Assembly: GCA_045655645.1 (NCBI GenBank)
Contig: JAZOPS010000028.1
Location: forward strand, 1-18,971
DNA: 18,971 nt
DNA from: Fimenecus sp045655645
GTDB lineage: Bacteria; Bacillota; Clostridia; Oscillospirales; Acutalibacteraceae
Direction: 5' to 3'
In this document: positions 1 to 6,480 of the stretch, piece after piece
How positions within the stretch are numbered: the stretch's first letter is position 1
How the letters are laid out: each line of letters begins with the position of its first letter
Translations under genes and position numbers: made by a program
The notes under the pieces: generated by a model
The model's input: the letters and a program-made list of their open reading frames with translations, nothing else
Told to the model about the DNA's origin: nothing
Database searches by the model: none

Positions 1-452
1 CAAAGGCACATAAACTCGGTGCTTTCCACCACCTTCCACATGGTGTGGCAAACGCTCTTATGATTGAAGAAGTTATCCGTTTCAATGCAAGTGAAGCTCC
101 TGCAAAGATGGGTACATTCTCACAGTATGACCACCCACACACACTTGCTCGTTATGCTGAAATTGCTGACTATCTTGGTCTTGGTGGTAAAGACGACCAC
201 GAAAAACTTGAAAATCTTATTAAGGCAATCAATGACCTTAAGGCAACTGTTGGCATTAAAGAAACAATCAAAGATTACGGTATTGACGAAAAAGTATTCC
301 TTGACAACCTTGATGAAATGGTTGAACAAGCATTCGACGACCAGTGTACAGGTGCTAACCCAAGATATCCTCTTATGAGCGAAATCAAGCAGATGTATCT
401 CAATGCATATTATGGCAATCACTTTGTTGAAGCTGATATGCCAAATGCCTAA
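1..452 (+). CDS. adhE: Bifunctional acetaldehyde-CoA/alcohol dehydrogenase AdhE, C-terminal fragment (partial)
   Basis: This is the end of an iron-dependent alcohol dehydrogenase; the reading frame is open from position 3 through the window edge, so the 5' part lies outside. The translation begins with an AHKLGAFHHLPHG stretch, the conserved His-rich metal-binding region of the Fe-ADH family, and later has QCTGANPRYPLMSEIKQMY, which is typical of the C-terminal end of AdhE. AdhE reduces acetyl-CoA to acetaldehyde and then ethanol with NADH. Only about 150 residues are visible, so a stand-alone Fe-ADH cannot be formally excluded, but the TGANPRYP block favours the fused enzyme. The next gene starts 18 bp downstream behind an AAAGGAGG site, which suggests co-transcription with the hydrogenase genes and links ethanol and H2 formation as alternative electron sinks. 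Confidence 0.88.
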   Translation, partial: KAHKLGAFHHLPHGVANALMIEEVIRFNASEAPAKMGTFSQYDHPHTLARYAEIADYLGLGGKDDHEKLENLIKAINDLKATVGIKETIKDYGIDEKVFLDNLDEMVEQAFDDQCTGANPRYPLMSEIKQMYLNAYYGNHFVEADMPNA

Positions 453-470
453 TTAAAGGAGGACAAAACA

Positions 471-1220
471 ATGAAACTTGACAGAGTAATTGCAGTAAGA
501 AACAATAAAACAATTTATCGCGATGGCGACAAATGCGTAAAAGTTTTTAATCCTGATTATTCAAAAGCAGATGTTCTTAACGAAGCACTTAACCAAGCTC
601 GTATTGAAGAAACAGGACTTAATATTCCAAAAATCTATGAAGTAACAACTTTTGATGGTAAATGGGCAATCGTTTATGAATATATCAAGGGCAAAACACT
701 CTCACAACTTATGGAAGAAAATCCTGAAAAGAAAGATAAATATCTTGAACTTTTGGTTGATTTGCAGTTAGAAGTTCAGTCAAAGACTTGTCCACTTCTT
801 AACAAGCTTAAAGACAAAATGAGCCGTAAAATCGGTATGTCAGAGCTTGACGCAACAACTCGTTATGACTTGCATACTCGCCTTGAGGGTATGCCAAAAC
901 ATAACAAGGTTTGTCACGGCGACTTTAACCCATCAAACATCATTATTACTGATGATGGTAAAGCATATATTCTTGACTGGTCACACGCAACTCAGGGAAA
1001 CGCTTCTGCAGATGCTGCAAGAACATATCTTCTTTTCTGGCTCAATGGCGACATTGAAGGTGCAAAGAAATATCTTGACCTTTTCTGCAAAAAGAGTGAT
1101 ACTGCAAAACAGTATGTTCAGAAATGGATGCCAATCGTTGCTGCATCACAGTCAGTAAAGGGCAACGAAAAAGAAAGAGAATTCCTTCTTTCTTGGGTTG
1201 ATGTAGTTGATTACGAATAA
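471..1220 (+). CDS. Aminoglycoside phosphotransferase (APH)-fold kinase
   Basis: This 249-residue protein belongs to the APH/choline kinase-like superfamily. It has a hinge-like segment (VYEYIKGKTL, around residues 70-79), the catalytic-loop motif HGDFNPSN starting at H149 with D151 as predicted catalytic base, and a metal-binding LDW motif at D169. Family members transfer phosphate from ATP to small molecules such as aminoglycosides, choline or sugars, and a few act on proteins. No membrane segment is visible. The ATG has a strong AAAGGAGG site (455-462) and lies 18 bp after adhE and 19 bp before the first ferredoxin-like gene, so it is embedded in the hydrogenase operon. Its substrate is unknown. 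A resistance role seems unlikely from context, and a regulatory or metabolic kinase partnered with the downstream phosphatase is only an inference. Confidence 0.82.
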   Translation: MKLDRVIAVRNNKTIYRDGDKCVKVFNPDYSKADVLNEALNQARIEETGLNIPKIYEVTTFDGKWAIVYEYIKGKTLSQLMEENPEKKDKYLELLVDLQLEVQSKTCPLLNKLKDKMSRKIGMSELDATTRYDLHTRLEGMPKHNKVCHGDFNPSNIIITDDGKAYILDWSHATQGNASADAARTYLLFWLNGDIEGAKKYLDLFCKKSDTAKQYVQKWMPIVAASQSVKGNEKEREFLLSWVDVVDYE

Positions 1221-1239
1221 AAAATAAGGAGTACAGTTT

Positions 1240-1482
1240 ATGAAAATTACAGTTTGTATTGGTAGTTCATGCCACATTAAAGGTTCTCGTCAGGTTGTTG
1301 AACAACTTCAATATCTTATCAGTGAAAACAAGCTTGGTGATAAAATTGAGCTTGGCGGAACATTCTGTATGGGTAAATGCCAACAGGGTGTTTGTGTAAC
1401 AGTTGATGATGATTTTTATTCAGTTACTCCTGACAGCGTAAATGAATTTTTCAAAGAAAATGTTTTAGAAAAGGTAAAATAA
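1240..1482 (+). CDS. Thioredoxin-like [2Fe-2S] ferredoxin, NuoE/HydC-type small protein (first copy)
   Basis: This 80-residue protein has four cysteines spaced as in the thioredoxin-like [2Fe-2S] proteins related to the C-terminal domain of NuoE: C6 and C11 (CX4C) and C43 and C47 (CX3C). A fifth cysteine, C52, is extra. It lacks the N-terminal helical part of full NuoE, which is about 160 residues. It should be a cytoplasmic one-cluster electron carrier. A close paralogue starts 3 bp downstream. No NuoF-like flavoprotein is visible in the window, so its partner is more likely one of the two hydrogenases encoded in the same operon. The start follows an AAGGAG site at 1227-1232. Confidence 0.85.
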   Translation: MKITVCIGSSCHIKGSRQVVEQLQYLISENKLGDKIELGGTFCMGKCQQGVCVTVDDDFYSVTPDSVNEFFKENVLEKVK

Positions 1483-1485
1483 AAT

Positions 1486-1731
1486 ATGATAATTCAGGTT
1501 TGTGTTGGCAGTTCTTGCCACTTGAAAGGTTCACCTGAAATAGTTGAGCTTTTACAAAAAGCTGTTAATGAATATCATTTAGAAGAACAGGTTACACTCG
1601 CTGGGAGTTTTTGTCTTGGCGTGTGTAACCGCGTTGGCGTTACTGTGCAAGTTGATGATGATATTCATACAGGCGTTACAAAAGAGAATTTTAAAGAATT
1701 CTTCAAAGAGAATGTCTTAGATAAAATATAA
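1486..1731 (+). CDS. Thioredoxin-like [2Fe-2S] ferredoxin, NuoE/HydC-type small protein (second copy)
   Basis: This 81-residue paralogue follows the previous gene after 3 bp. It keeps the same cluster-ligand spacing (C6, C11, C43, C47), the same VGSSCHLKGS start and the same FFKENVLDK ending, so the pair arose by tandem duplication. It lacks the extra C52 of the first copy and has clearly diverged in the middle, which argues for distinct partners or redox potentials rather than a recent duplication. No good ribosome binding site precedes the ATG, so translation is probably coupled to the upstream copy. The hydS ATG lies 15 bp after the stop. Confidence 0.84.
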   Translation: MIIQVCVGSSCHLKGSPEIVELLQKAVNEYHLEEQVTLAGSFCLGVCNRVGVTVQVDDDIHTGVTKENFKEFFKENVLDKI

Positions 1732-1746
1732 AAAGAGGTGCAGGAT

Positions 1747-3420
1747 ATGAATTGCTTGACTCTTAAAAAATCCAATTGCAAAAACTGCTATAAATGTATT
1801 CGTCATTGTCCTGTAAAAGCAATCCGTTTTTCAGGCAATCAGGCGCATATTATCGGCAACGAGTGTATTTTATGTGGACAATGCTTTGTTGTTTGTCCAC
1901 AAAATGCAAAAGAAATCGTAAACGAAGTTGAAAAGGTAAAAGTATTCCTTCAAAGTGGCGCTCCCGTTGTTGTAAGCCTTGCTCCGTCATTTATTGCAAA
2001 CTACGATGGTGCTGGAATTGACGCAATGCGTGTAGCACTTAAAAAGCTTGGCTTCTATGATGTAGAAGAAACTGCAGTTGGTGCAACAATAGTTAAGAAT
2101 GAATATGAAAGAATGTTAAAGGAAGAGGAGCGTGATATTATAATCTCCTCTTGTTGTCATTCAATAAACCTTCTTATTCAGAAGCATTATCCTGCAGCAC
2201 TTGAATACCTTGCGGATGTAATGTCACCAATGCAAGCTCATTGTCAGGACATTAAATCAAGAATTCCAAACGCCAAAACAGTATTCGTAGGACCTTGTGT
2301 TGCTAAAAAGGACGAAGCAGAATACTATGAAGGCATTGTTGATGCAGTTCTTACATTTGAAGAACTTACAGAATGGCTTAAAGAAGAAAAAATCGAGCTT
2401 GAAACAGTTACAGACAGTAACGAAAATAGCCGTGCACGCTTCTTCCCTACAACAGGTGGTGTGCTTAAAACAATGAATGATGTGAGTGGCTACACTTATG
2501 TTGCCATTGACGGTGTTGAAAACTGTATTCAGGTTCTTAAAGATATTGAAAAAGGTAAAATACATAATTGCTTTATCGAAATGTCAGCTTGTGTTGGTAG
2601 TTGTGTTGGTGGTCCTGTTATCGAGAAGTATCACCATACATCAAATATTAAAGACTATATTGAAGTTGCAAACTATGCAGGTGAAAAAGACTTCGAGGTT
2701 TCTCAACCAAAAGCAGTAGAACTTAAAAAGACTTTTGCTTATATTGAGCAAAGAAATGCAATGCCATCTGAAATAGAAATCAATAATATTCTTCGTCAGA
2801 TGGGTAAATTCAAACCTGCTCACGAACTTAACTGTGGTTCTTGTGGTTATAACACTTGCCGTGAGAAAGCGATTGCAATTATTCAGGGCAAAGCAGAAAT
2901 TTCAATGTGTCTTCCTTATCTTAAGGATAAAGCAGAAAGTTTTTCTGACACAATCGTTAACAATTCACCAAATGGACTTATTGTTCTTAACGAGCAGCTT
3001 GAAGTTCAGCAAATCAATGATTCGGCAAGAAGAATGATGAATATCCGTTCTGCTTCTGATGTCTTGGGCGACCAAGTTATCAGAATTCTTGACCCAACTG
3101 TGTTTATGACAGTTATGAGCACAGGCAGAAATGTTCGTGACCAGCGTGTTTATCTTGCTGAATATAACAGATATATTGAGCAGACTGTTGTTCACGATAA
3201 AGATTCACATCTTTTAATCACTATTATGCGTGATGTTACTGACGAAGAAAAAGAGCGTGAAAAGAAAGAGAGCATCAGCCGTCAGACTGTTGAAGTTGCC
3301 GACAAGGTTGTTGATAAGCAGATGCGCATCGTTCAAGAAATTGCATCACTTCTCGGTGAAACTGCTGCAGAAACAAAAATAGCACTTGCAAAGCTTAAGG
3401 AGTCAATTACTGATGAATGA
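1747..3420 (+). CDS. hydS: Sensory-type [FeFe] hydrogenase with C-terminal Fe-S and PAS domains (HydS-like, group C)
   Basis: The predicted protein of 557 residues has, in order: an N-terminal 2x[4Fe-4S] ferredoxin domain (CX2CX2CX3C at C11-C21 and a second set near residues 39-50), an H-cluster domain, a small four-cysteine Fe-S domain (C363, C366, C371, C388; CGSCGYNTC), a PAS domain (about 400-500) and a charged helical tail. The H-cluster cysteines are present: C136/C137 (SSCCHS), C184 (GPCVAKK) and C282/C286 (ACVGSC). A PAS domain fused to the hydrogenase is the hallmark of the putative H2-sensing group. I chose the ATG at 1747 over the in-frame GTG at 1738 because AGAGGTG at 1734-1740 then serves as the ribosome binding site. 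The stop overlaps the start of the downstream phosphatase gene. H2 sensing is known only as a proposed role for the family. Confidence 0.9.
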   Translation: MNCLTLKKSNCKNCYKCIRHCPVKAIRFSGNQAHIIGNECILCGQCFVVCPQNAKEIVNEVEKVKVFLQSGAPVVVSLAPSFIANYDGAGIDAMRVALKKLGFYDVEETAVGATIVKNEYERMLKEEERDIIISSCCHSINLLIQKHYPAALEYLADVMSPMQAHCQDIKSRIPNAKTVFVGPCVAKKDEAEYYEGIVDAVLTFEELTEWLKEEKIELETVTDSNENSRARFFPTTGGVLKTMNDVSGYTYVAIDGVENCIQVLKDIEKGKIHNCFIEMSACVGSCVGGPVIEKYHHTSNIKDYIEVANYAGEKDFEVSQPKAVELKKTFAYIEQRNAMPSEIEINNILRQMGKFKPAHELNCGSCGYNTCREKAIAIIQGKAEISMCLPYLKDKAESFSDTIVNNSPNGLIVLNEQLEVQQINDSARRMMNIRSASDVLGDQVIRILDPTVFMTVMSTGRNVRDQRVYLAEYNRYIEQTVVHDKDSHLLITIMRDVTDEEKEREKKESISRQTVEVADKVVDKQMRIVQEIASLLGETAAETKIALAKLKESITDE

Positions 3421-4585
3421 TTTATGTGCAGATATTGGTTACAAAAGTGTAAATCATTACGGTGAACAGCTTTGCGGTGACCATGTGGATATTGTTGAAG
3501 AAAAAGACAACTCAACAGTTATTGTTCTTGCAGACGGATTAGGTAGTGGCGTTAAGGCGAGTATTCTCTCAACTCTTACCTCAAAAATCATTTCAACAAT
3601 GATGGCAGAGGGACTTCCCATTGAAGAATGCGTTGCAACAATTGCCGCAACTCTTCCCGTGTGCTCAGTTCGTGGAGTTGCCTATTCAACTTTCACAATT
3701 ATTCATCTTATCAACAATCAGACTGCAGAGATTATTCAATATGATAATCCACAGGTCATTGTTATTCGTGATGAAAAAAACTTTGATTACCCAAAAACTG
3801 AAATGAATATCGGTGGCAAAAAGATTTATAAATCTGTTATCAATCTTCAAGAGAATGATATTTTCGTTGCAATGAGTGACGGGTGTCCACACGCAGGTAT
3901 CGGAATGTTATATAACTTTGGTTGGAAGCGTGAAGATATTATAGATTTCATTGAAACACTTGCACCTGCAGGTTATACAGCAAAAACTCTTTCAACAATG
4001 CTTGTTGATGAGTGCTATCGTCTTTATGGTGAAAAACCAGGGGACGATGCAACTGCTTGTGTTGTAAGAATTCGTAAGCGTGTGCCAATGAATATGCTTT
4101 TCGGACCACCATTTAACCGTGATGATGCTGACAGAATGATGTCACTTTTCTTCTCAAAAGAGGGTAAACATATTATTTGTGGTGGCACAACATCTTCGAT
4201 TGCCGCAAAATATCTTAATAAACCACTTAAACCTACTCTTCTTTTTGAGCAATCAGATGTTCCACCAATTGCAGAGTTAGAAGGCGTTGATTTGGTAACT
4301 GAAGGCGTTATAACAGTCAATAAAGTGGTTGAATATGCAAAAGATTATCTTGGCGATAATGTTCATTATCCTCATTGGAGCATAAAACGAGATGGAGCAT
4401 CTCTTATTAGCCGTCTGCTTTTTGAAGAGGCAACAGATATTAATTTCTATGTTGGCAGAGCTATAAACCCTGCTCATCAGAACCCTGATTTGCCAATCAA
4501 TTTCCATATTAAAATGAATTTGGTTGATGAACTTTCAACTTGTCTTAAAAAGATGGGTAAACGAATAAAAGTAAGTTACTTTTAA
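3413..4585 (+). CDS. SpoIIE/PP2C-type protein serine/threonine phosphatase with unknown C-terminal domain
   Basis: This protein of about 390 residues carries a SpoIIE-type PP2C phosphatase domain over roughly residues 1-230. Visible metal-site motifs are GDHVD (D23), ADGLGSG (D41), MSDGCPHAG and GDDATACVV. Such enzymes dephosphorylate phosphoserine or phosphothreonine on regulators such as anti-anti-sigma factors. About 160 further residues follow (from about MNMLFGPPFN), with a GGTTSSIAAKYL glycine-rich segment; I do not recognise a named fold there. The ATG at 3413 overlaps the hydS stop by 8 bp and has AAGGAG at 3397-3402; an in-frame upstream start at 3386 is less likely. The overlap implies translational coupling to HydS, so the phosphatase is a good candidate for its output. 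No membrane segment is seen. Confidence 0.87.
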   Translation: MNDLCADIGYKSVNHYGEQLCGDHVDIVEEKDNSTVIVLADGLGSGVKASILSTLTSKIISTMMAEGLPIEECVATIAATLPVCSVRGVAYSTFTIIHLINNQTAEIIQYDNPQVIVIRDEKNFDYPKTEMNIGGKKIYKSVINLQENDIFVAMSDGCPHAGIGMLYNFGWKREDIIDFIETLAPAGYTAKTLSTMLVDECYRLYGEKPGDDATACVVRIRKRVPMNMLFGPPFNRDDADRMMSLFFSKEGKHIICGGTTSSIAAKYLNKPLKPTLLFEQSDVPPIAELEGVDLVTEGVITVNKVVEYAKDYLGDNVHYPHWSIKRDGASLISRLLFEEATDINFYVGRAINPAHQNPDLPINFHIKMNLVDELSTCLKKMGKRIKVSYF

Positions 4586-4594
4586 GGTGATACA

Positions 4595-6016
4595 ATGAGA
4601 AAATTTGATACAAAAGTACAATATTTAAAATATAAAGTTTTGCGAGAAGTTGCAAAGCATAGCTGGGATGATACTCTCATTGAAAATCTTTGGGATATTC
4701 CAAAAACAATTTCTCCGGGCAAAGAGCCAACAATGAGATGCTGTGTATATAAAGAACGTGCAATTCTCTCACAACGAGTTAAAATGGCAATGGGTGGCGA
4801 TAAATCAAACCCTAATATCATTGAAGTTATTGATATTGCTTGTGATGAATGCCCAGCAGCAGGTTATGAGGTTACTGATTCTTGCCGTGGTTGTCTTGCA
4901 CACCGTTGTGAAGATGTTTGTAAAAGAGGAGCAATTTCATTTGACCACAACCATGTGGCACATATTGATAAATCAAAATGTGTTGAATGTGGTCAGTGTG
5001 CAAAGGTTTGTCCATTCTTTGCAATTATCAACAGAAAAAGACCTTGCCAGAGCGCTTGTAAGGTTAAAGCAATCAAGATTAATGAAGACAATGCAGCATC
5101 AATTGATAATAATAAATGTATTCAGTGTGGTGCTTGTGTTTATCAGTGTCCATTCGGTGCTATAACAGAAAAATCATTTATTCTTAATGCAATCGACCTT
5201 ATTAAAAAGAGCGATAACAATAAGAATTATAAAGTTTATGCAATGGTAGCACCAACAATTTCAAGCCAGTTTACCTATGCAAAGCTTGGTCAGGTAATTA
5301 CAGGACTTAAAGAACTTGGTTTCTTCACAGTTGTCGAAGCAGCTTTAGGTGCAGATATGGTTGCTATGGAAGAATCAAAGGAATTAGCAGAAAAAGGCTT
5401 TTTAACAAGCTCATGTTGCCCCGCATTCGTGCAATATGTTAAAACTGCATTCCCAGCACTTCTTCCAAATGTATCACACAATCTTTCACCAATGGGTGTT
5501 CTTGCAAAATATATAAAATCAACTGATGAAAATGCAAAAGTAGTATTCATAGGTCCTTGCACAGCTAAAAAATCCGAAGCACAACTCGAAACAGTTAAGC
5601 CTTATGTTGATGCTGTGCTCACATTTGAAGAATTGCAGGCACTTTTTGACAGTAAAGAAATTGACATTACAAAACTCCAAGAAGATGTACTTGATAACGC
5701 ATCATATTTCGGCAGAATTTTTGCTCGTTCAGGTGGACTTTCAGATGCAGTGCGTCAAGCCCTTAAAGAGCAGAATATTGAATTCGACCTTAACCCAGTT
5801 GTTTGTGATGGTATTGAAGAATGCCGTGTAGCACTTCTTAAAAAGAATAAGAATGTGCTCAATGCAAACTTTATTGAGGGTATGGCTTGTGTAGGTGGTT
5901 GTATTGGTGGTGCAGGTTGTCTCACACATGGCGACAAGAATAAAGCACAGGTCGATGACTACGGCAGAGAAGCATATGAAAAAACAATTTCTGACGCAAT
6001 AGCAATTATAAAATAA
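4595..6016 (+). CDS. [FeFe] hydrogenase, group B type
   Basis: This 473-residue protein has a cysteine-rich N-terminal region and a C-terminal H-cluster domain. The N-terminal part contains a DSCRGCLAHRCEDVC block, two complete ferredoxin motifs (CVECGQCAKVCP and CIQCGACVYQCP) and an intervening CQSAC. H-cluster ligands are C274/C275 (TSSCCPAF), C322 (GPCTAKK) and C432/C436 (ACVGGC), with C275, C322, C432 and C436 the predicted cluster ligands. The TSSCCPAF and GPC variants and the long cysteine-rich leader fit the monomeric group B (B1/B3-like) hydrogenases of Clostridia. It probably exchanges electrons with ferredoxin to make or use H2 in the cytoplasm; the direction is not shown. It is the last gene of the operon, 9 bp after the phosphatase, with an AAGGTG site and a strong terminator downstream. 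Confidence 0.9.
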   Translation: MRKFDTKVQYLKYKVLREVAKHSWDDTLIENLWDIPKTISPGKEPTMRCCVYKERAILSQRVKMAMGGDKSNPNIIEVIDIACDECPAAGYEVTDSCRGCLAHRCEDVCKRGAISFDHNHVAHIDKSKCVECGQCAKVCPFFAIINRKRPCQSACKVKAIKINEDNAASIDNNKCIQCGACVYQCPFGAITEKSFILNAIDLIKKSDNNKNYKVYAMVAPTISSQFTYAKLGQVITGLKELGFFTVVEAALGADMVAMEESKELAEKGFLTSSCCPAFVQYVKTAFPALLPNVSHNLSPMGVLAKYIKSTDENAKVVFIGPCTAKKSEAQLETVKPYVDAVLTFEELQALFDSKEIDITKLQEDVLDNASYFGRIFARSGGLSDAVRQALKEQNIEFDLNPVVCDGIEECRVALLKKNKNVLNANFIEGMACVGGCIGGAGCLTHGDKNKAQVDDYGREAYEKTISDAIAIIK

Positions 6017-6024
6017 AAGTAAAA

Positions 6025-6058
6025 CATCCATTATGATAATCCATAATGGATGCTTTTT
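6025..6058 (+). terminator. Rho-independent terminator of the hydrogenase operon
   Basis: A perfect 11-bp stem (CATCCATTATG, 6025-6035, paired with 6042-6052) with a 6-nt loop is followed by CTTTTTA. It begins 8 bp after the hydrogenase stop codon. Confidence 0.9.
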
Positions 6059-6131
6059 ATTTAAGAGTTTATTATGATGATGCGAGTTGCTCACATTTTT
6101 AAATTTTTAAGGATATATTTGACAAAACACA

Positions 6132-6159
6132 TTGACAAAACATAAAAAGTGTGTATAAT
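6132..6159 (+). promoter_or_regulatory. Sigma-A promoter of tRNA-Trp
   Basis: A perfect -35 TTGACA (6132-6137) is separated by 16 bp from a perfect -10 TATAAT (6154-6159), placing the start about 20-25 bp before the tRNA. A second TTGACA at 6119-6124 belongs to a direct repeat (TTGACAAAACA at 6119-6129 and 6132-6142, 13-bp period). Confidence 0.85.
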
Positions 6160-6188
6160 ATAATAGTGCTTTGAAGCACAACGAATAT

Positions 6189-6264
6189 AGGGGTATAGCT
6201 CAGTTGGTAGAGCAGCGGTCTCCAAAACCGCGTGCCGTGGGTTCGAATCCTACTGCCCCTGCCA
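6189..6264 (+). tRNA. tRNA-Trp (anticodon CCA)
   Basis: This is a complete 76-nt cloverleaf with encoded CCA. The acceptor arm is AGGGGTA paired with TGCCCCT, the D arm has GCTC...GAGC, the anticodon stem GCGGT/ACCGC encloses the loop CTCCAAA with anticodon CCA, and the T loop is TTCGAAT. The anticodon CCA reads UGG, so it charges tryptophan. Its 3' end is repeated downstream at 6423-6449. Confidence 0.97.
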
Positions 6265-6268
6265 AAAA
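6242..6268 (+). repeat. Direct repeat copy 1: tRNA-Trp 3' end
   Basis: These 27 bp run from the T loop (TTCGAAT) to the CCA end of tRNA-Trp plus the following A residues. They are identical to 6423-6449, 181 bp downstream. Repeats that begin at the T loop and end at the tRNA 3' terminus are typical core sites for tyrosine-recombinase integration. Confidence 0.85.
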
Positions 6269-6271
6269 AAT

Positions 6272-6306
6272 GCACCTGCTACTTTTGTAGCGGGTGCGTT
6301 TTTCGT
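6272..6306 (+). terminator. Terminator of tRNA-Trp
   Basis: An 11-bp stem (GCACCTGCTAC at 6272-6282 with GTAGCGGGTGC at 6287-6297, one G-T pair) with a 4-nt T loop is followed by GTTTTTCGTTT. It starts 7 nt after the tRNA CCA. Confidence 0.85.
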
Positions 6307-6350
6307 TTAGAGATAGTGAAGGATGAGAACCCGTAGGGCCTGAGCGTAAA

Positions 6351-6375
6351 AAAAACAGCCCAGTGGGCTGTTTTT
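6351..6375. terminator. A/T-flanked hairpin, possible bidirectional terminator
   Basis: A CAGCCC/GGGCTG stem (6356-6361 and 6365-6370) with a 3-nt loop is flanked by AAAAA on the left and TTTTT on the right, so the paired region extends to 11 bp and either strand could end with a U tract. Confidence 0.6.
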
Positions 6376-6384
6376 AGCGAAGAG

Positions 6385-6413
6385 CACAATGCGAATTACT
6401 CATTCGCATTGTG
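6385..6413. repeat. Perfect 12-bp inverted repeat
   Basis: CACAATGCGAAT (6385-6396) and its exact reverse complement (6402-6413) flank a 5-nt loop. No T tract follows, so it is unlikely to be a simple terminator. It sits just upstream of the duplicated tRNA end. Confidence 0.75.
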
Positions 6414-6422
6414 AGTCTAGTA

Positions 6423-6449
6423 TTCGAATCCTACTGCCCCTGCCAAAAA
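6423..6449 (+). repeat. Direct repeat copy 2: duplicated tRNA-Trp 3' end (possible att scar)
   Basis: This is an exact copy of 6242-6268. The 5' flank (CTAGTA) does not rebuild a T stem, so this is not a second functional tRNA but only its 3' end. No integrase gene lies between the copies, so it would be a scar of a lost element or part of a small tRNA-associated repeat. Confidence 0.8.
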
Positions 6450-6452
6450 GGA

Positions 6453-6480
6453 AAAGAGTCGTTTTACGGCTCTTTTTCTT
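6453..6480 (+). terminator. Terminator after the duplicated tRNA end
   Basis: The stem GAGTCG/CGGCTC (6456-6461 and 6467-6472, one G-T pair) is extended by AAA/TTT and followed by a T-rich tail. It may be the original tRNA-Trp terminator, displaced by insertion of the 181-bp unit. Confidence 0.7.

Noticed and set aside
471..1220. Acquired aminoglycoside resistance gene
   Set aside because: The fold matches, but base composition and codon use are like the neighbours, no mobile element is near, and it is embedded in a metabolic operon.
1738..1746. GTG start giving three extra residues on HydS
   Set aside because: AGAGGTG at 1734-1740 works better as the ribosome binding site for the ATG at 1747.
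3386..3412. Upstream in-frame start for the phosphatase
   Set aside because: No ribosome binding site is placed for it; ATG 3413 follows AAGGAG at proper distance and begins the conserved region.
6385..6449. Second, degenerate tRNA gene
   Set aside because: Only the T loop and 3' acceptor half match. There is no 5' acceptor strand, D arm or T-stem partner, and the palindrome occupies the place of the body.
6242..6449. Intact integrative element between the tRNA-end repeats
   Set aside because: The 181-bp unit has no room for an integrase or any coding frame.
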